The position numbers and the translations under genes are program-made. A DNA stretch of 64,000 bases, from the NCBI RefSeq assembly GCF_046707225.1, contig NZ_JBJKOP010000036.1:62001-126000 (forward strand), written 5' to 3'. Source of the stretch: Caproicibacter sp046707225 (GTDB taxonomy: Bacteria > Bacillota > Clostridia > Oscillospirales > Acutalibacteraceae). The notes beneath the pieces are model-generated. The model saw nothing but the letters and a program-made list of their open reading frames with translations, was not told the DNA's origin and ran no database searches. Shown in pieces: positions 9,367-18,438 of the stretch; positions within the stretch are counted from its first letter, which is position 1, and every line of letters starts with the position of its first letter.

Positions 9367-9990
9367 CTACTTCCAGTTTATATTTTCCCGAATTACACGG
9401 GCAGGGATGCCCGCGGCGAGGCAGTGCGCCGGAATCTCTCCGGTAACCACGGCGTTTGCGGCGATGACGGAGTGGTCGCCGATCACCGCTCCCTTCAGAA
9501 TGGTGGCATGAGTGCCGATGAGGACATGGCTTCCGATCCTGATGGGTTTTGTCATATCACTCCCGGTTCCGCAAAGCTCATGCGAATCGGAGTCCAGAAT
9601 GGTGACGTTGTGGGAAATAAAAGTGCGGTCTCCGATTTCAATCAGGCGGGTACATCTGATTTTCACATCCGAATTGCATCCGCAGTCTTTTCCGAAAAAC
9701 AGCTTTGCGTTTTCAAATACAATGATGTCTCCGCCGTAATACAGCGTAAACTCACCGCCGGTTTCCAGTACGGCGTCACGGTCCACGCGAACGATGGTTG
9801 AGCGTCCGTTCCTCTTGATGCAGTTGACGTTGGTTCTAAAATTTCCCCGAATGATCAGCCTTCCGTTTGGCCCGAAGAGAAAGACGGAACGGGAGTAGGG
9901 AATGATTTTTCCTCCGCTTTTCCGAACGTGTCCGCAGAAAAAATTGTAGCGGATCGCAGAAGAAAGCGACAGTTCGTGAGCCAGGCGCAT
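9367..9990 (-). CDS. Hexapeptide-repeat acyltransferase (LbH family)
   Basis: A 207-aa left-handed beta-helix protein. Hexapeptide repeats are visible from about residue 95 (IEIGDRTFISHNVTIL, IRIGSHVLIGTHATIL, AVIGDHSVIAANAVV) with the usual C-terminal GIPARVIR. Such enzymes O- or N-acetylate sugars from acetyl-CoA. The conserved His of the active site is plausible in the ISHNVTILDSDSHE stretch. It is one of two such transferases in the cluster (the other at 18435-19151), so the repeat unit probably carries acyl groups at two positions. Confidence 0.85.
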   Translation of the reverse strand: MRLAHELSLSSAIRYNFFCGHVRKSGGKIIPYSRSVFLFGPNGRLIIRGNFRTNVNCIKRNGRSTIVRVDRDAVLETGGEFTLYYGGDIIVFENAKLFFGKDCGCNSDVKIRCTRLIEIGDRTFISHNVTILDSDSHELCGTGSDMTKPIRIGSHVLIGTHATILKGAVIGDHSVIAANAVVTGEIPAHCLAAGIPARVIRENINWK

Positions 9991-10004
9991 ACGGCATCCT
10001 CCTT

Positions 10005-11582
10005 TTATGATTTGTCCTTTCCCGGCAGGAAAGTTTTTTGCGGTCGTGCAGGATTTTTTACGAATTTTTGAAACGGCTGTAAAACAAGTCCCTTTTCATA
10101 GGCGTTCAGGCCGAATTTCCAAACAGAAAAAAAGAACAGCACGGAGTAGAGTAGCCCAAACCCCAAAAACCGAGCAGCGCTGTCAACCGGAAAAAAGCGT
10201 GTCACGCAGAATCCAAAAGCTGCCGGTAAAATCAGCGCGGGGAAAGTTTTCAGAATCTGTTTCCAGAAAAAATGAATGTCCAGTCCGACTCTTGACTGAT
10301 AATACCAGTTCATCAGGAAGCCGGAACCCAACGTGATAGAGGCCGCGGTGGCTGCGGCACAGCCGACGCCGCCGAGGGACGGGCATAGAAGAATGCTGGC
10401 GGTGAGATTGGCGGCGGCGATGAGCGCGTAGACGATCGAGCGGAATTTGTGCATGTTTTTGGCGATCTGTATTTCAATTCCAAGATTTTGAATTAAAGGA
10501 ATTGTAACCGGAACCATCAGCAGCAGGGCAATGTGATAAGCCGTCAGGTACGTCCCCGCATATTCCCGGCCCGCCCAACCTTTGATAAAATAGCCGCCGA
10601 AAAAAGCAAACCCTGTTAAAATGAAAGATAAAACAAAAAACTGGATTCTTCCGACTTTGGTAAACAGATTTGTTAAAGATTTGATGTCGCCGTGTTCCGC
10701 AACCATCCGGTTTACCTTTGGAACAAACACGGACGAAATCGCGGTCGAAAAAGAAAGGTATATGGTGTTGAACTGGGAGCCGATGGAGTAAACTGCCACA
10801 TCGGAGCTGCCCTTCATTTTCCCAAGTATGATTTTATCGACGCTCCAGTTTGCCTGCTCCGTTACCATGTTCAAAAAGAGATAAGCGGAAAAAATCCAGA
10901 TTTCCCGAAGCAGCGCAAGATGAAACCGGCTGAAAATAAACTGAGTTTTCAGCTTGCTCAGACAAAACCAGATGTTAATCAGCAGACCCGCCACATTCAA
11001 AGCGGTCGTGACGACAACCAGACTGATGGACCGGTACCCCATCAGAAGAAGCGGCAGCGCCAGAAACGGATTTAAAACGGTTCGCAGCAAATTTACCGTT
11101 TTTTGAAAAATATACTGCTCGTGAATCATCACGATAGAGTCGAAAACGCTGGTCGGAAATGTAACCGCAATATTAAAAACCATCAGTTTCATCAAAACCG
11201 CGGCGATTTTTATCTCTCCGTCCGTCAGCCCGCCGGAAAAAAGAGAGTCCGCGTTTTTAACCAGGACGGAACCGGCCGACAGCGCTAGAATTGAGATCAG
11301 GGTGAACAGGGTCAGAAACATCCCGTTCAGGCGAGCCATTCCCGTAACGTCCTTTTTCGCCTGAAGGCGGGAATAGAAACGGATATAGGCGCTGTCGAAC
11401 CCGAAGCTCAATACCCCGAGGTAGCTGACCACGGAGTAAACCAGATTATAAACTCCGTATTCGCTTTTCCCCAGAAGGCGCAGCATCACGGGCGTATACG
11501 CGATGGCGATGACGCTCTGCGCCGCCATCGTCGTGTAGGAAAGAACGACTCCTGCTTTTCTCTGGCTGACTCTCGCGTTCAA
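10005..11582 (-). CDS. Polysaccharide repeat-unit flippase (Wzx-like, MATE/MVF superfamily)
   Basis: A 525-aa integral membrane protein with about 12-14 hydrophobic segments and the N-terminal pattern YTPVMLRLLGKSEYGVYNL typical of Wzx/RfbX flippases. It would move undecaprenyl-linked repeat units across the cytoplasmic membrane before polymerisation. Its start overlaps the end of the upstream glycosyltransferase-pyruvyltransferase gene by 4 bases, so the two are coupled. With the EpsG-type polymerase, chain-length protein and LCP ligase it makes up a full Wzx/Wzy-type pathway. Confidence 0.9.
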   Translation of the reverse strand: MNARVSQRKAGVVLSYTTMAAQSVIAIAYTPVMLRLLGKSEYGVYNLVYSVVSYLGVLSFGFDSAYIRFYSRLQAKKDVTGMARLNGMFLTLFTLISILALSAGSVLVKNADSLFSGGLTDGEIKIAAVLMKLMVFNIAVTFPTSVFDSIVMIHEQYIFQKTVNLLRTVLNPFLALPLLLMGYRSISLVVVTTALNVAGLLINIWFCLSKLKTQFIFSRFHLALLREIWIFSAYLFLNMVTEQANWSVDKIILGKMKGSSDVAVYSIGSQFNTIYLSFSTAISSVFVPKVNRMVAEHGDIKSLTNLFTKVGRIQFFVLSFILTGFAFFGGYFIKGWAGREYAGTYLTAYHIALLLMVPVTIPLIQNLGIEIQIAKNMHKFRSIVYALIAAANLTASILLCPSLGGVGCAAATAASITLGSGFLMNWYYQSRVGLDIHFFWKQILKTFPALILPAAFGFCVTRFFPVDSAARFLGFGLLYSVLFFFSVWKFGLNAYEKGLVLQPFQKFVKNPARPQKTFLPGKDKS

Positions 11583-13837
11583 CTCCGTTCACCCGCCAGC
11601 TTTTCAATTTCCTTTGCCGCGTCCAGAGCCCTGGCGCAATAGTCCGGCATGACATTTTGAAGGCGGGCGCGAATGGAGTTTTCTTTGTTCATCAGCCATT
11701 TGAAGGCATGCACAAGGTCGCTGCTTTTGCGCAGCGACTGTACCGGTACGACGTAATGCTTGTCGGTCCCAAAAATATCTTTCGCGATTCCCGAAGATTT
11801 GACGGAATACCCGACGACAAGGGTCGGCACGCAGGAAGAATATGCCGCGATGGACGCATGGGTTCGGGCGCACAGCATCATGCGGCAGCGGGCGATGCAG
11901 CCTTTCAGCTCCATACAGTTATGGTCCTCCACCAGAACCACACGGCCGGTGTCCTGAAAGGGCTCGTACAGATTTTTCATGACCTTAAGGTCGGCCTCCA
12001 CAACATGAGGGATAAGGGCAACCTGAAAATCGGTTGAAGCAAGAATGAAACGAATCAGCGAAAGGTAATTCCGCAGAGTGATTCCCTTGCTGCTTTCATA
12101 TTCCAGAATCAGCGGACTGACGTTAATCCCAATCATATGTGTTTCATCGAACCCGGGCGGAAGGGGATGCTTTCGCGCTTGCAGAAGAAACGCCGGGTCC
12201 GGGCAGAGCTTTGTGTTTTTGCAGATCCTTGCGTTCAGCAGCGCGCGGTACGTGATGGATTCACGCGCCGTAATCAATGAATATCGGTTTAGGTCCCTGA
12301 GAATGTCAGGGTCCTTCAGCAGCTTTGGTTCAATGGAACAACCCCACAGGACGGTTTGAACGCCCTTCTGATTCAGCCTGCGGTTCAGGGTCCTCAGAAT
12401 CAATGGGTACCGGTAGCGGGGATAACAGTAATTATCTCCGCCAACGGAGATTGCAATTTTAAAATCCGGGTTTCGAAGCAGGTTTCCGTATACTTTGGCG
12501 CATTTCATCCCCGCATTTCCCAGGACTTTCATCAGAATCCCGGCAGGCAGCCGAGCGGGATCGTATTGACAAAACGGTTTTCCTGCGGCGCGGACACGCA
12601 GGATGCGGTCGATTCCGTAAGACCGGTCGTCCTCCGGATGATCGGAGAAAAGAATGAAACTGAAATCGGTCAGCATTTGTGCGGTTGAGCGGATGATTGC
12701 CTCGCAGCCGTGATTTTTGCTGCTTGCGTGAAAATAAAGAGCTGCCGTTTTTCCAAAGTTATCGACCGATTCCTTTTTGGCAGACCTGTTTAAAAGCGTG
12801 CGGTGCTTGATAGAATGGTACAGAATCAGGAGCCAGTCAGCGTTTAGCTTGACGCATAAAATCTGCGGCCGGACATTTCTTCGAAAACTGCTTCGTTTTT
12901 TCCAGGCGCTGTGAAGCGCTTCCTGAACAATGGGCAGTCGCTTTAGCTCCCTGCAATACCGGATGCGCCTGAACAGCCCCAGGGGAGTTCCCTTTTTGCA
13001 CGTATTCGCGGCCGCAAGAATCAGCGCGTTCGCGGTGCTGGCTCTGATTCCTTCGTCCACGCACGCCCGGCCGTATTTTGCGGAAAGGTTTTTTCGTGAC
13101 CACTCTAGAACGGCCATCATGTCCGGCCACATGTTTTGTATGTAATTGCGGGTAACGGAGCCGGGGTTATCCCGGTAGAAATAGAGGAATTCACGGTTAA
13201 TACTGATTCGCTCCGCCGCGTCCACACACTGAAGGACAAAGAGCATATCTTCCGACATTTTGATGGTTTCGCTGAACTGAATCCCGTGTTTTATGAAAAG
13301 CTCCCTTGAAATCAGAACCGTGCAGCTGCTTCCCATGATGTTGCGCTCGGAGGGAGACAGAATTCCGGACAGAAGCTTCCTCTTGATTTGAGGATCCTGC
13401 TCTTTCATGCCGCGGAACTGGTCGCGGCGGGTTTGGCGGTTCTCTTTCACCATTGCAAAATTACAGAAAACAAGCTGCGACCGGCTGGAAACGGCGTCCT
13501 GAATTAATCTGCGGAACATATCTTTAGAGACCCAGTCGTCCGCGTCCGCAAACGCGATGAATTCTCCCCGCGACGCTTGGATGCCCGCGTTTCTTGCGGC
13601 GCCGACCCCCGCGTTTTTCTGCCGGATGAAACGGATTCTCCGGTCCCTTTTCGCATATCGGCGGCAGATTTCAGGACTGCTGTCGGTGGAACCGTCGTCG
13701 ATCAGAATAATCTCCATTTGACGATAGGTTTGATCGACCAGGGATTCCAGGCATTCTTGCAATGTTTTTTCCGCGTTATAAACAGGAACGCATACGCTGA
13801 CGAGACCTTTTTGGAATTCTTCTGATATTTGTATCAT
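11579..13837 (-). CDS. Bifunctional family 2 glycosyltransferase / polysaccharide pyruvyltransferase
   Basis: A fused protein of about 752 aa. The N-terminal ~240 residues are a GT-A family 2 transferase (VSVCVPVYNAEKTLQECLES, DDGSTDSS, and the DXD region AFADADDWV). From about residue 340 the chain is a PS_pyruv_trans domain (FHASSKNHGCEAIIRST at its N-terminus and the MLCARTHASIAAYSSCVPTLVVGYSVKSSGIA tail). The enzyme would add a sugar and also a ketal-pyruvate. I start it at 13837 because GGGAGA precedes that ATG and it clears the upstream gene; in-frame Mets at 13879 and 13942 would run into the polymerase gene. The neighbouring F420-beta protein is a frequent partner of pyruvyltransferases. 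Confidence 0.87.
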   Translation of the reverse strand: MIQISEEFQKGLVSVCVPVYNAEKTLQECLESLVDQTYRQMEIILIDDGSTDSSPEICRRYAKRDRRIRFIRQKNAGVGAARNAGIQASRGEFIAFADADDWVSKDMFRRLIQDAVSSRSQLVFCNFAMVKENRQTRRDQFRGMKEQDPQIKRKLLSGILSPSERNIMGSSCTVLISRELFIKHGIQFSETIKMSEDMLFVLQCVDAAERISINREFLYFYRDNPGSVTRNYIQNMWPDMMAVLEWSRKNLSAKYGRACVDEGIRASTANALILAAANTCKKGTPLGLFRRIRYCRELKRLPIVQEALHSAWKKRSSFRRNVRPQILCVKLNADWLLILYHSIKHRTLLNRSAKKESVDNFGKTAALYFHASSKNHGCEAIIRSTAQMLTDFSFILFSDHPEDDRSYGIDRILRVRAAGKPFCQYDPARLPAGILMKVLGNAGMKCAKVYGNLLRNPDFKIAISVGGDNYCYPRYRYPLILRTLNRRLNQKGVQTVLWGCSIEPKLLKDPDILRDLNRYSLITARESITYRALLNARICKNTKLCPDPAFLLQARKHPLPPGFDETHMIGINVSPLILEYESSKGITLRNYLSLIRFILASTDFQVALIPHVVEADLKVMKNLYEPFQDTGRVVLVEDHNCMELKGCIARCRMMLCARTHASIAAYSSCVPTLVVGYSVKSSGIAKDIFGTDKHYVVPVQSLRKSSDLVHAFKWLMNKENSIRARLQNVMPDYCARALDAAKEIEKLAGERS

Positions 13838-13875
13838 CCGTGCAGTCTCCCGTCTTGTTTTTTCGGATTCTGATT

Positions 13876-14961
13876 TCATTGAAAAATGGATCGATAGGGC
13901 ACCGTCTGGCAGCTTCCCATTACAAAATAGTCGTAAATCCACAAAAAAAAGACAAAAGCAAATATCGTTACGCTAATCCATGTCTTTTTTTGCTCTTTGA
14001 ATTGCCGGCAGTAGGTAGGGACGAGAACAATTTGGGGAATCAGAAAATAGTAAGCAATTCTTTCCGTAAAATAAACGGTCGTATAGGCCGTCAACCGGAA
14101 AATGCAGCCCATGATCAAAAGGTTAAACAGCAGAAACATGCGGGAATCCCGTTTCAGTTCCCGTCGGAGCAAAAAACCGGGAAGTAAAAAAGGAACGGTG
14201 CGTGCAAAAACGCCGATGCTGAACGAAAAACTCTTGGTTGCCCGCAGATAACCGGAGTAATAGCGCAGGGAGCCGATTCCGCCGAGAATCGGATACAGAA
14301 TCCGATTGTAGTTCAGGACCAGAAAAATCAGGGCGGCATAGGAGATCATGGCCGGCGCTTGATATTTCGGCTTTCCGTACAAAAAATAGGCAAAGTAAAC
14401 GGGGAACAGAATGAGTGCGGAAAGGTGAAAACAGCAGGCGAAAGCGGTCAGCGCGGAAAATCGAAACAGCTTTCTGGAAGTAACATATTTTAACGCGTAA
14501 AACTCGATTGACATGGCCGCCGCCTGACGCATGATATCAAACGAAAGCTGGTAATACAGCAGCATGAAAACAAGCATGCCCAACCCCACGCTGAGCTTTT
14601 TTCGGTATTGCTTCAAACAGAGGAAAACAAAAAGAATCGTGAGGAACGAAACAAGAAAAAGAAGAACCGGGAAACCGCAGCCCAGCGCGATGACAAATCG
14701 GTTCAGCAGTACGAACCCGAGTTCCATGCGGCTGTGATAATGAATATGATTCTGAAGATTCTGAAATTCGGGATAATAAACCAGCAGATAATCCGTCCCG
14801 ATGCCGTACCGAAATCCGGCGGTCAGAGAAGGAATCAAAATAGCGTTGCAGGCAAAAAATCCCTGTGCCCGGATATCCCCGGACCGGACGGAGCATTCGG
14901 CATTGAGAGCGGTGAGCAAACCGATGATGCCGTAAAAGATCATGGAGCTGTAAAAATCCAT
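13876..14961 (-). CDS. EpsG-family polysaccharide polymerase (Wzy-like)
   Basis: A 361-aa membrane protein with roughly ten hydrophobic segments. The N-terminal region (NAILIPSLTAGFRYGIGTDYLLVYYPEF) with its RYGIGTDY motif is typical of EpsG proteins, which polymerise lipid-linked repeat units outside the membrane. It lies in the middle of the cluster between two glycosyltransferases. Sequence identity among Wzy-like polymerases is low, so the assignment rests on this motif, topology and context. Confidence 0.87.
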   Translation of the reverse strand: MDFYSSMIFYGIIGLLTALNAECSVRSGDIRAQGFFACNAILIPSLTAGFRYGIGTDYLLVYYPEFQNLQNHIHYHSRMELGFVLLNRFVIALGCGFPVLLFLVSFLTILFVFLCLKQYRKKLSVGLGMLVFMLLYYQLSFDIMRQAAAMSIEFYALKYVTSRKLFRFSALTAFACCFHLSALILFPVYFAYFLYGKPKYQAPAMISYAALIFLVLNYNRILYPILGGIGSLRYYSGYLRATKSFSFSIGVFARTVPFLLPGFLLRRELKRDSRMFLLFNLLIMGCIFRLTAYTTVYFTERIAYYFLIPQIVLVPTYCRQFKEQKKTWISVTIFAFVFFLWIYDYFVMGSCQTVPYRSIFQ

Positions 14962-14998
14962 AAGCGCCCCCGAACCGCATTTTTAATCTCTCTTTTTT

Positions 14999-16120
14999 TC
15001 ATCCTGTGTCTTCCCCCTCAGCTTTCACGTTCCGGTACGCGGACCGCGCGGTTTCGCGTGCGACAAGGTCCCAGTCGTGGTGCTTCAGGACATATTTTCG
15101 CGCCTGAACCGTCTTTTGGGCGGACGGCCCCTCCTTTAAAATGGAGCAAATCCGTTGCCGGAGATCTTCCGGGTCGCCTTTTCGAAACGTGTATCCGAAG
15201 GGTCCCAGCACTTCCGTGTTTTCCGGAATATCGCTTACAAGGCAGGGGCAGCCGCAGCTCATGGCTTCCAGCAGACTGATGGGCATGCCTTCTACATCGC
15301 TGGGGAGCAGATAAAGGAACGCGTTGCTGAAGAGTTCGTCCAATTCCGGTCCCCGGACAAATCCCGCCATGACAACTCGTTTATCTTTGGCCGCCGTTTT
15401 GCGGATAAAGTCCGTGTAGCCGTCGGAATGGCTGCTCATCCCGGCCACAACCAGCTTTTTCTCCGTATCGATCTCCGCAAAGGCGCGCAGCAGATAGTGC
15501 AGCCCCTTTTCGGGAACGATACGGGCCAGAAATAGCAGATAGCAGCCTTGGCGCAAGCCGTACTTTTGGGTAATAAGGCTGGCTTTTCGAATTTCCGGAC
15601 GGTTCACTCCATTCGGAATCAACAGGGTTTCCCTGCCGTAGGTATTTTTAAAGTACTGCCGGACATTCTGAGAGAGGACAATGAGTTCATCCGCGTATTT
15701 GACCGCGCATTTTTCTCCCAGCAGCAGGAAATTTGACGCCAAGTTGCCCCACTTCGAGCGCTGCCAGTCCAGACCGTGAATGGTCGCAGCCGTGCGGATT
15801 CCAAAGAGGTGAGGCAGCCAAAGCATGGCGCAGGGGCCTTCCGCGTGAAAGTGAATCACGTCATACCGCCCGAACAGCGCGTGGACGGCGGCGAGAAAGG
15901 AATAGACGGGCGCGTCAAGGCTTTTTCGGTTGATGGTCGGCACGGTAACAATCCGGATTCCGTGATATTCGCGGTTGCGCGGAAAGCCCTTTTTGCCTCG
16001 GTTGTAAACGGTTACCTCATGCCCCATTTCAACCAGCCGCAAAGAGAGTTCCTCTACATGAATTTCAACGCCGCCTTCACGGCTGGGGATCCTTTTCTGC
16101 CCGATCATTGCAATTTTCAT
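14999..16120 (-). CDS. Family 4 glycosyltransferase (GT-B fold)
   Basis: A 373-aa cytosolic transferase. The N-terminus (MKIAMIGQKRIPSREGGVE) is the typical start of the DUF1972/GT4 rhamnosyl- or galactosyl-transferase subgroup with its GGVE acceptor loop. The C-terminal half has the nucleotide-sugar site: LFLARIVPEKGLHYLLRAF and the E-x7-E motif in SDVEGMPISLLEAMSCGCP. It adds one sugar of the repeat unit; donor and linkage cannot be predicted. Confidence 0.9.
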   Translation of the reverse strand: MKIAMIGQKRIPSREGGVEIHVEELSLRLVEMGHEVTVYNRGKKGFPRNREYHGIRIVTVPTINRKSLDAPVYSFLAAVHALFGRYDVIHFHAEGPCAMLWLPHLFGIRTAATIHGLDWQRSKWGNLASNFLLLGEKCAVKYADELIVLSQNVRQYFKNTYGRETLLIPNGVNRPEIRKASLITQKYGLRQGCYLLFLARIVPEKGLHYLLRAFAEIDTEKKLVVAGMSSHSDGYTDFIRKTAAKDKRVVMAGFVRGPELDELFSNAFLYLLPSDVEGMPISLLEAMSCGCPCLVSDIPENTEVLGPFGYTFRKGDPEDLRQRICSILKEGPSAQKTVQARKYVLKHHDWDLVARETARSAYRNVKAEGEDTG

Positions 16121-16136
16121 AGCGGCCTCACAAAAC

Positions 16137-17186
16137 TTATTCCCGCAGCAGTCCGGCGGCGTCGTTCTGAATTTTGTTTTCTTCCCCGGGGCTTTCCCGA
16201 ATAAAATCGTTTTCCTTCAGGCTGTACCCGCGTTTCAGCAGTTTGTGCCGGACGACCCACCCGGCGGGTACGGAAAAATGCTGTTTCATGGCGGGGGAAA
16301 CGCTGCCGATCATCCAGCAGTTTTTGGGGCAGCATCTCACCGCCGTGCGCACTTTTTCCGCTTCGGCGGAATTCCAGATCTCTTCCCACGATTGGTTCTT
16401 CAGGCTGCCCATCGGCATTTTGCAATCCATTCCGTTGCAGGGCAGAACATCGCCGAACGGATCGAGAAAAAAGCCGTTGCTCCCCATTTCGCAGGGCAAA
16501 AGACGGGGGTTTCCATAAATGTAATTGATCAGCCCGTGGTTAAAGTAGGCGCGAAACCACTTTTTGGGCGAATTGCTTTTCAGCAGCTCGTTGATCAGCT
16601 TTTCAAATTGCAGCGCCGTGTGGTATTTGTCAACGATAGCGTTGTCCGTTTTGCGAAAATAGAAAGAGTTGTGAAGCGCGGCGGTCGCGAATTCCATTTT
16701 CATATCACGGGCCAGCTCGTAAAGCAGAAGCAGGTCGTCCGCGTTGCCGTCCTGAACCGTCATGCCGAATCCCACATCCCTGCGGCCGGCGGCGACAAGC
16801 TCCAGCAGGCAGCGCAGGCCGTGGTCAAAGCCGTCCCGAATGCCGCGAATGGAGTCGTTTGTTTTGGGCATTCCCTCTATGCTGATCCGGATTCCCAGCC
16901 GGGGGTATTTGCGGCAGAGAGCTAAGATTTTCTGATGAAAATATCCGTTTGTCGAGATGACGATCCGGTCGGCTTTTCGATACAGCTCGGAAACGATTTC
17001 GTCTAAATCATCGCGGAGAAACGGTTCTCCCCCGGTAATGTTCGCAAATTTCATCCGGGGGAGTTTCCGGAGGAGATCAGGACTGATCTCTTCACTTTTT
17101 TTGGTCGGGTCGGCATAGCAGCCGCACATGCTGCAGTGGGCGTTGCAGCGGTATGTGACGATAATCGATCCGTGTAGATGATTCAT
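16137..17186 (-). CDS. Radical SAM/SPASM-domain protein
   Basis: A 349-aa radical SAM enzyme with the canonical CX3CX2C cluster motif in CNAHCSMC (residues 14-21) and the GGEP segment that contacts SAM. The C-terminal third is cysteine-rich (CEMGSNGFFLDPFGDVLPC, then CCPKNC), as in SPASM domains that bind auxiliary Fe-S clusters. The ATG at 17186 is preceded by GGAGGAAACAATC, an excellent ribosome site, although it lies 95 bases inside the upstream glycosyltransferase gene. Radical SAM proteins in glycan clusters may modify a sugar or its carrier; the substrate is unknown. Confidence 0.88.
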   Translation of the reverse strand: MNHLHGSIIVTYRCNAHCSMCGCYADPTKKSEEISPDLLRKLPRMKFANITGGEPFLRDDLDEIVSELYRKADRIVISTNGYFHQKILALCRKYPRLGIRISIEGMPKTNDSIRGIRDGFDHGLRCLLELVAAGRRDVGFGMTVQDGNADDLLLLYELARDMKMEFATAALHNSFYFRKTDNAIVDKYHTALQFEKLINELLKSNSPKKWFRAYFNHGLINYIYGNPRLLPCEMGSNGFFLDPFGDVLPCNGMDCKMPMGSLKNQSWEEIWNSAEAEKVRTAVRCCPKNCWMIGSVSPAMKQHFSVPAGWVVRHKLLKRGYSLKENDFIRESPGEENKIQNDAAGLLRE

Positions 17187-18438
17187 GATTGTTTCCTCCG
17201 TGCTGACTCAGACTTTTGTATTCCTGAAAAAATTTCTCAAGATAGCGTTCGGCGCTGAATTCCTTTTTGGCCCGTTCCAGGGCGTTTTTACACAGTTCAG
17301 CGTATTCCTGATCATCCAGCCGATACAGCTTTGCAATCGCTTCACGAAGGGAGCCGGCGCTGCCGGCTTTAAAAATATAGCCGTTAACGCCGTTCTCCAC
17401 CAATTCCGGAAGTCCCCCCAGATTGCTGACAATGCAGGGACGGCCTTTCGCCATTGCTTCCAGAATGGAATAGGGGCAGTTTTCATACCATTCGGACGGC
17501 AGAACCACGCATTTGCACTGCTCCACCAGCGTTTGAAGCGCTTCGCCGCTTTGAAAACCGACGAAGCGAACGGATTCCGTCAGTCCGTTCTCCGCCGTGA
17601 AGCGCTCAAGCTCCGGGCGCTGCGGCCCGTCCCCCGCTACGGTCAATCCCATGGATGCTCGCGGGCCGGCTTTTTTCAACGCTTTCAATAAGGTCAGAAT
17701 TCCTTTTTCCGGCGACAGCCGTCCGAAGTAAAGCAAAGAATCGCCGCAGTGTTCGGGCATCCGGTAAATCGTGCCGACCGGCAGAGGGTTCCTCAAAAAG
17801 CGGATCGGTTTCCGGGTGAATCCCGCTTTAGTCATCTTGTCCTGCAAAAAAAGGGATGGAGACAGATAGAGATCAACCCGGTCGTAGAGCTTTTTCCATC
17901 TCAGAAAACTGGCCTCCACGGCGGCAAGAACGCTTTTGATCCGGGAATTTTTCACGCACTTTTTCAGGATACACGGCAGGAAGCATCCCCCGGAGCATCT
18001 TTCACAGACTGCTCCATGAGAGAGCATGGTGCAGTTCGGGCAGAGAAAAACCAGATCGTGCGCGATAAAAACAACGGGAATGCCGTGCCGCTTGAGCGGT
18101 TCAAGAATGGAAAGCGTAATTTGCCTGTGTACCAGATTTAAAACCGCTAAATCGGGCTTTTCCTGTTGAATCAGGCGTTCCATCTTCTTTTTTGCTTCCA
18201 GTGAGTACACAAGACGGATGCCGAACCTGATTTTTCGAATTGCACGCAGGCTCTTTTCGTTGTAGTCCACGTTCGAAACAAAGAAAGGCGTTTGCCGGCA
18301 GGGGATGTTTTGGGGGTTCAGCATGGAAAAAAAGACGACCTCATGTCCGCTGTTTTTCAGCGCGTCGGCCAGAGTGAAATAGTAGGTCTCGGCTCCGCCC
18401 TTCGGATAATGAAATTTATTGACCAGCAGTATTTTCAT
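17092..18438 (-). CDS. Family 4 glycosyltransferase with overlapping C-terminal tail
   Basis: A 448-aa GT-B transferase starting MKILLVNKFHYPKGGAETYY, with the acceptor-side GGAE loop and the donor site (YFGRLSPEKGILTLLKAL and the E-x7-E stretch in SEWYENCPYSILEAMAKGRP). A Cys-rich insert (CPNCTMLSHGAVCERCSGGCFLPC, written in parts) near residues 135-160 is common in this subgroup. The last ~32 residues are read from the start of the radical SAM gene in another frame and do not look like family sequence, so the natural stop may have been lost. The overlap is 95 bases. Confidence 0.87.
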   Translation of the reverse strand: MKILLVNKFHYPKGGAETYYFTLADALKNSGHEVVFFSMLNPQNIPCRQTPFFVSNVDYNEKSLRAIRKIRFGIRLVYSLEAKKKMERLIQQEKPDLAVLNLVHRQITLSILEPLKRHGIPVVFIAHDLVFLCPNCTMLSHGAVCERCSGGCFLPCILKKCVKNSRIKSVLAAVEASFLRWKKLYDRVDLYLSPSLFLQDKMTKAGFTRKPIRFLRNPLPVGTIYRMPEHCGDSLLYFGRLSPEKGILTLLKALKKAGPRASMGLTVAGDGPQRPELERFTAENGLTESVRFVGFQSGEALQTLVEQCKCVVLPSEWYENCPYSILEAMAKGRPCIVSNLGGLPELVENGVNGYIFKAGSAGSLREAIAKLYRLDDQEYAELCKNALERAKKEFSAERYLEKFFQEYKSLSQHGGNNHESSTRIDYRHIPLQRPLQHVRLLCRPDQKK

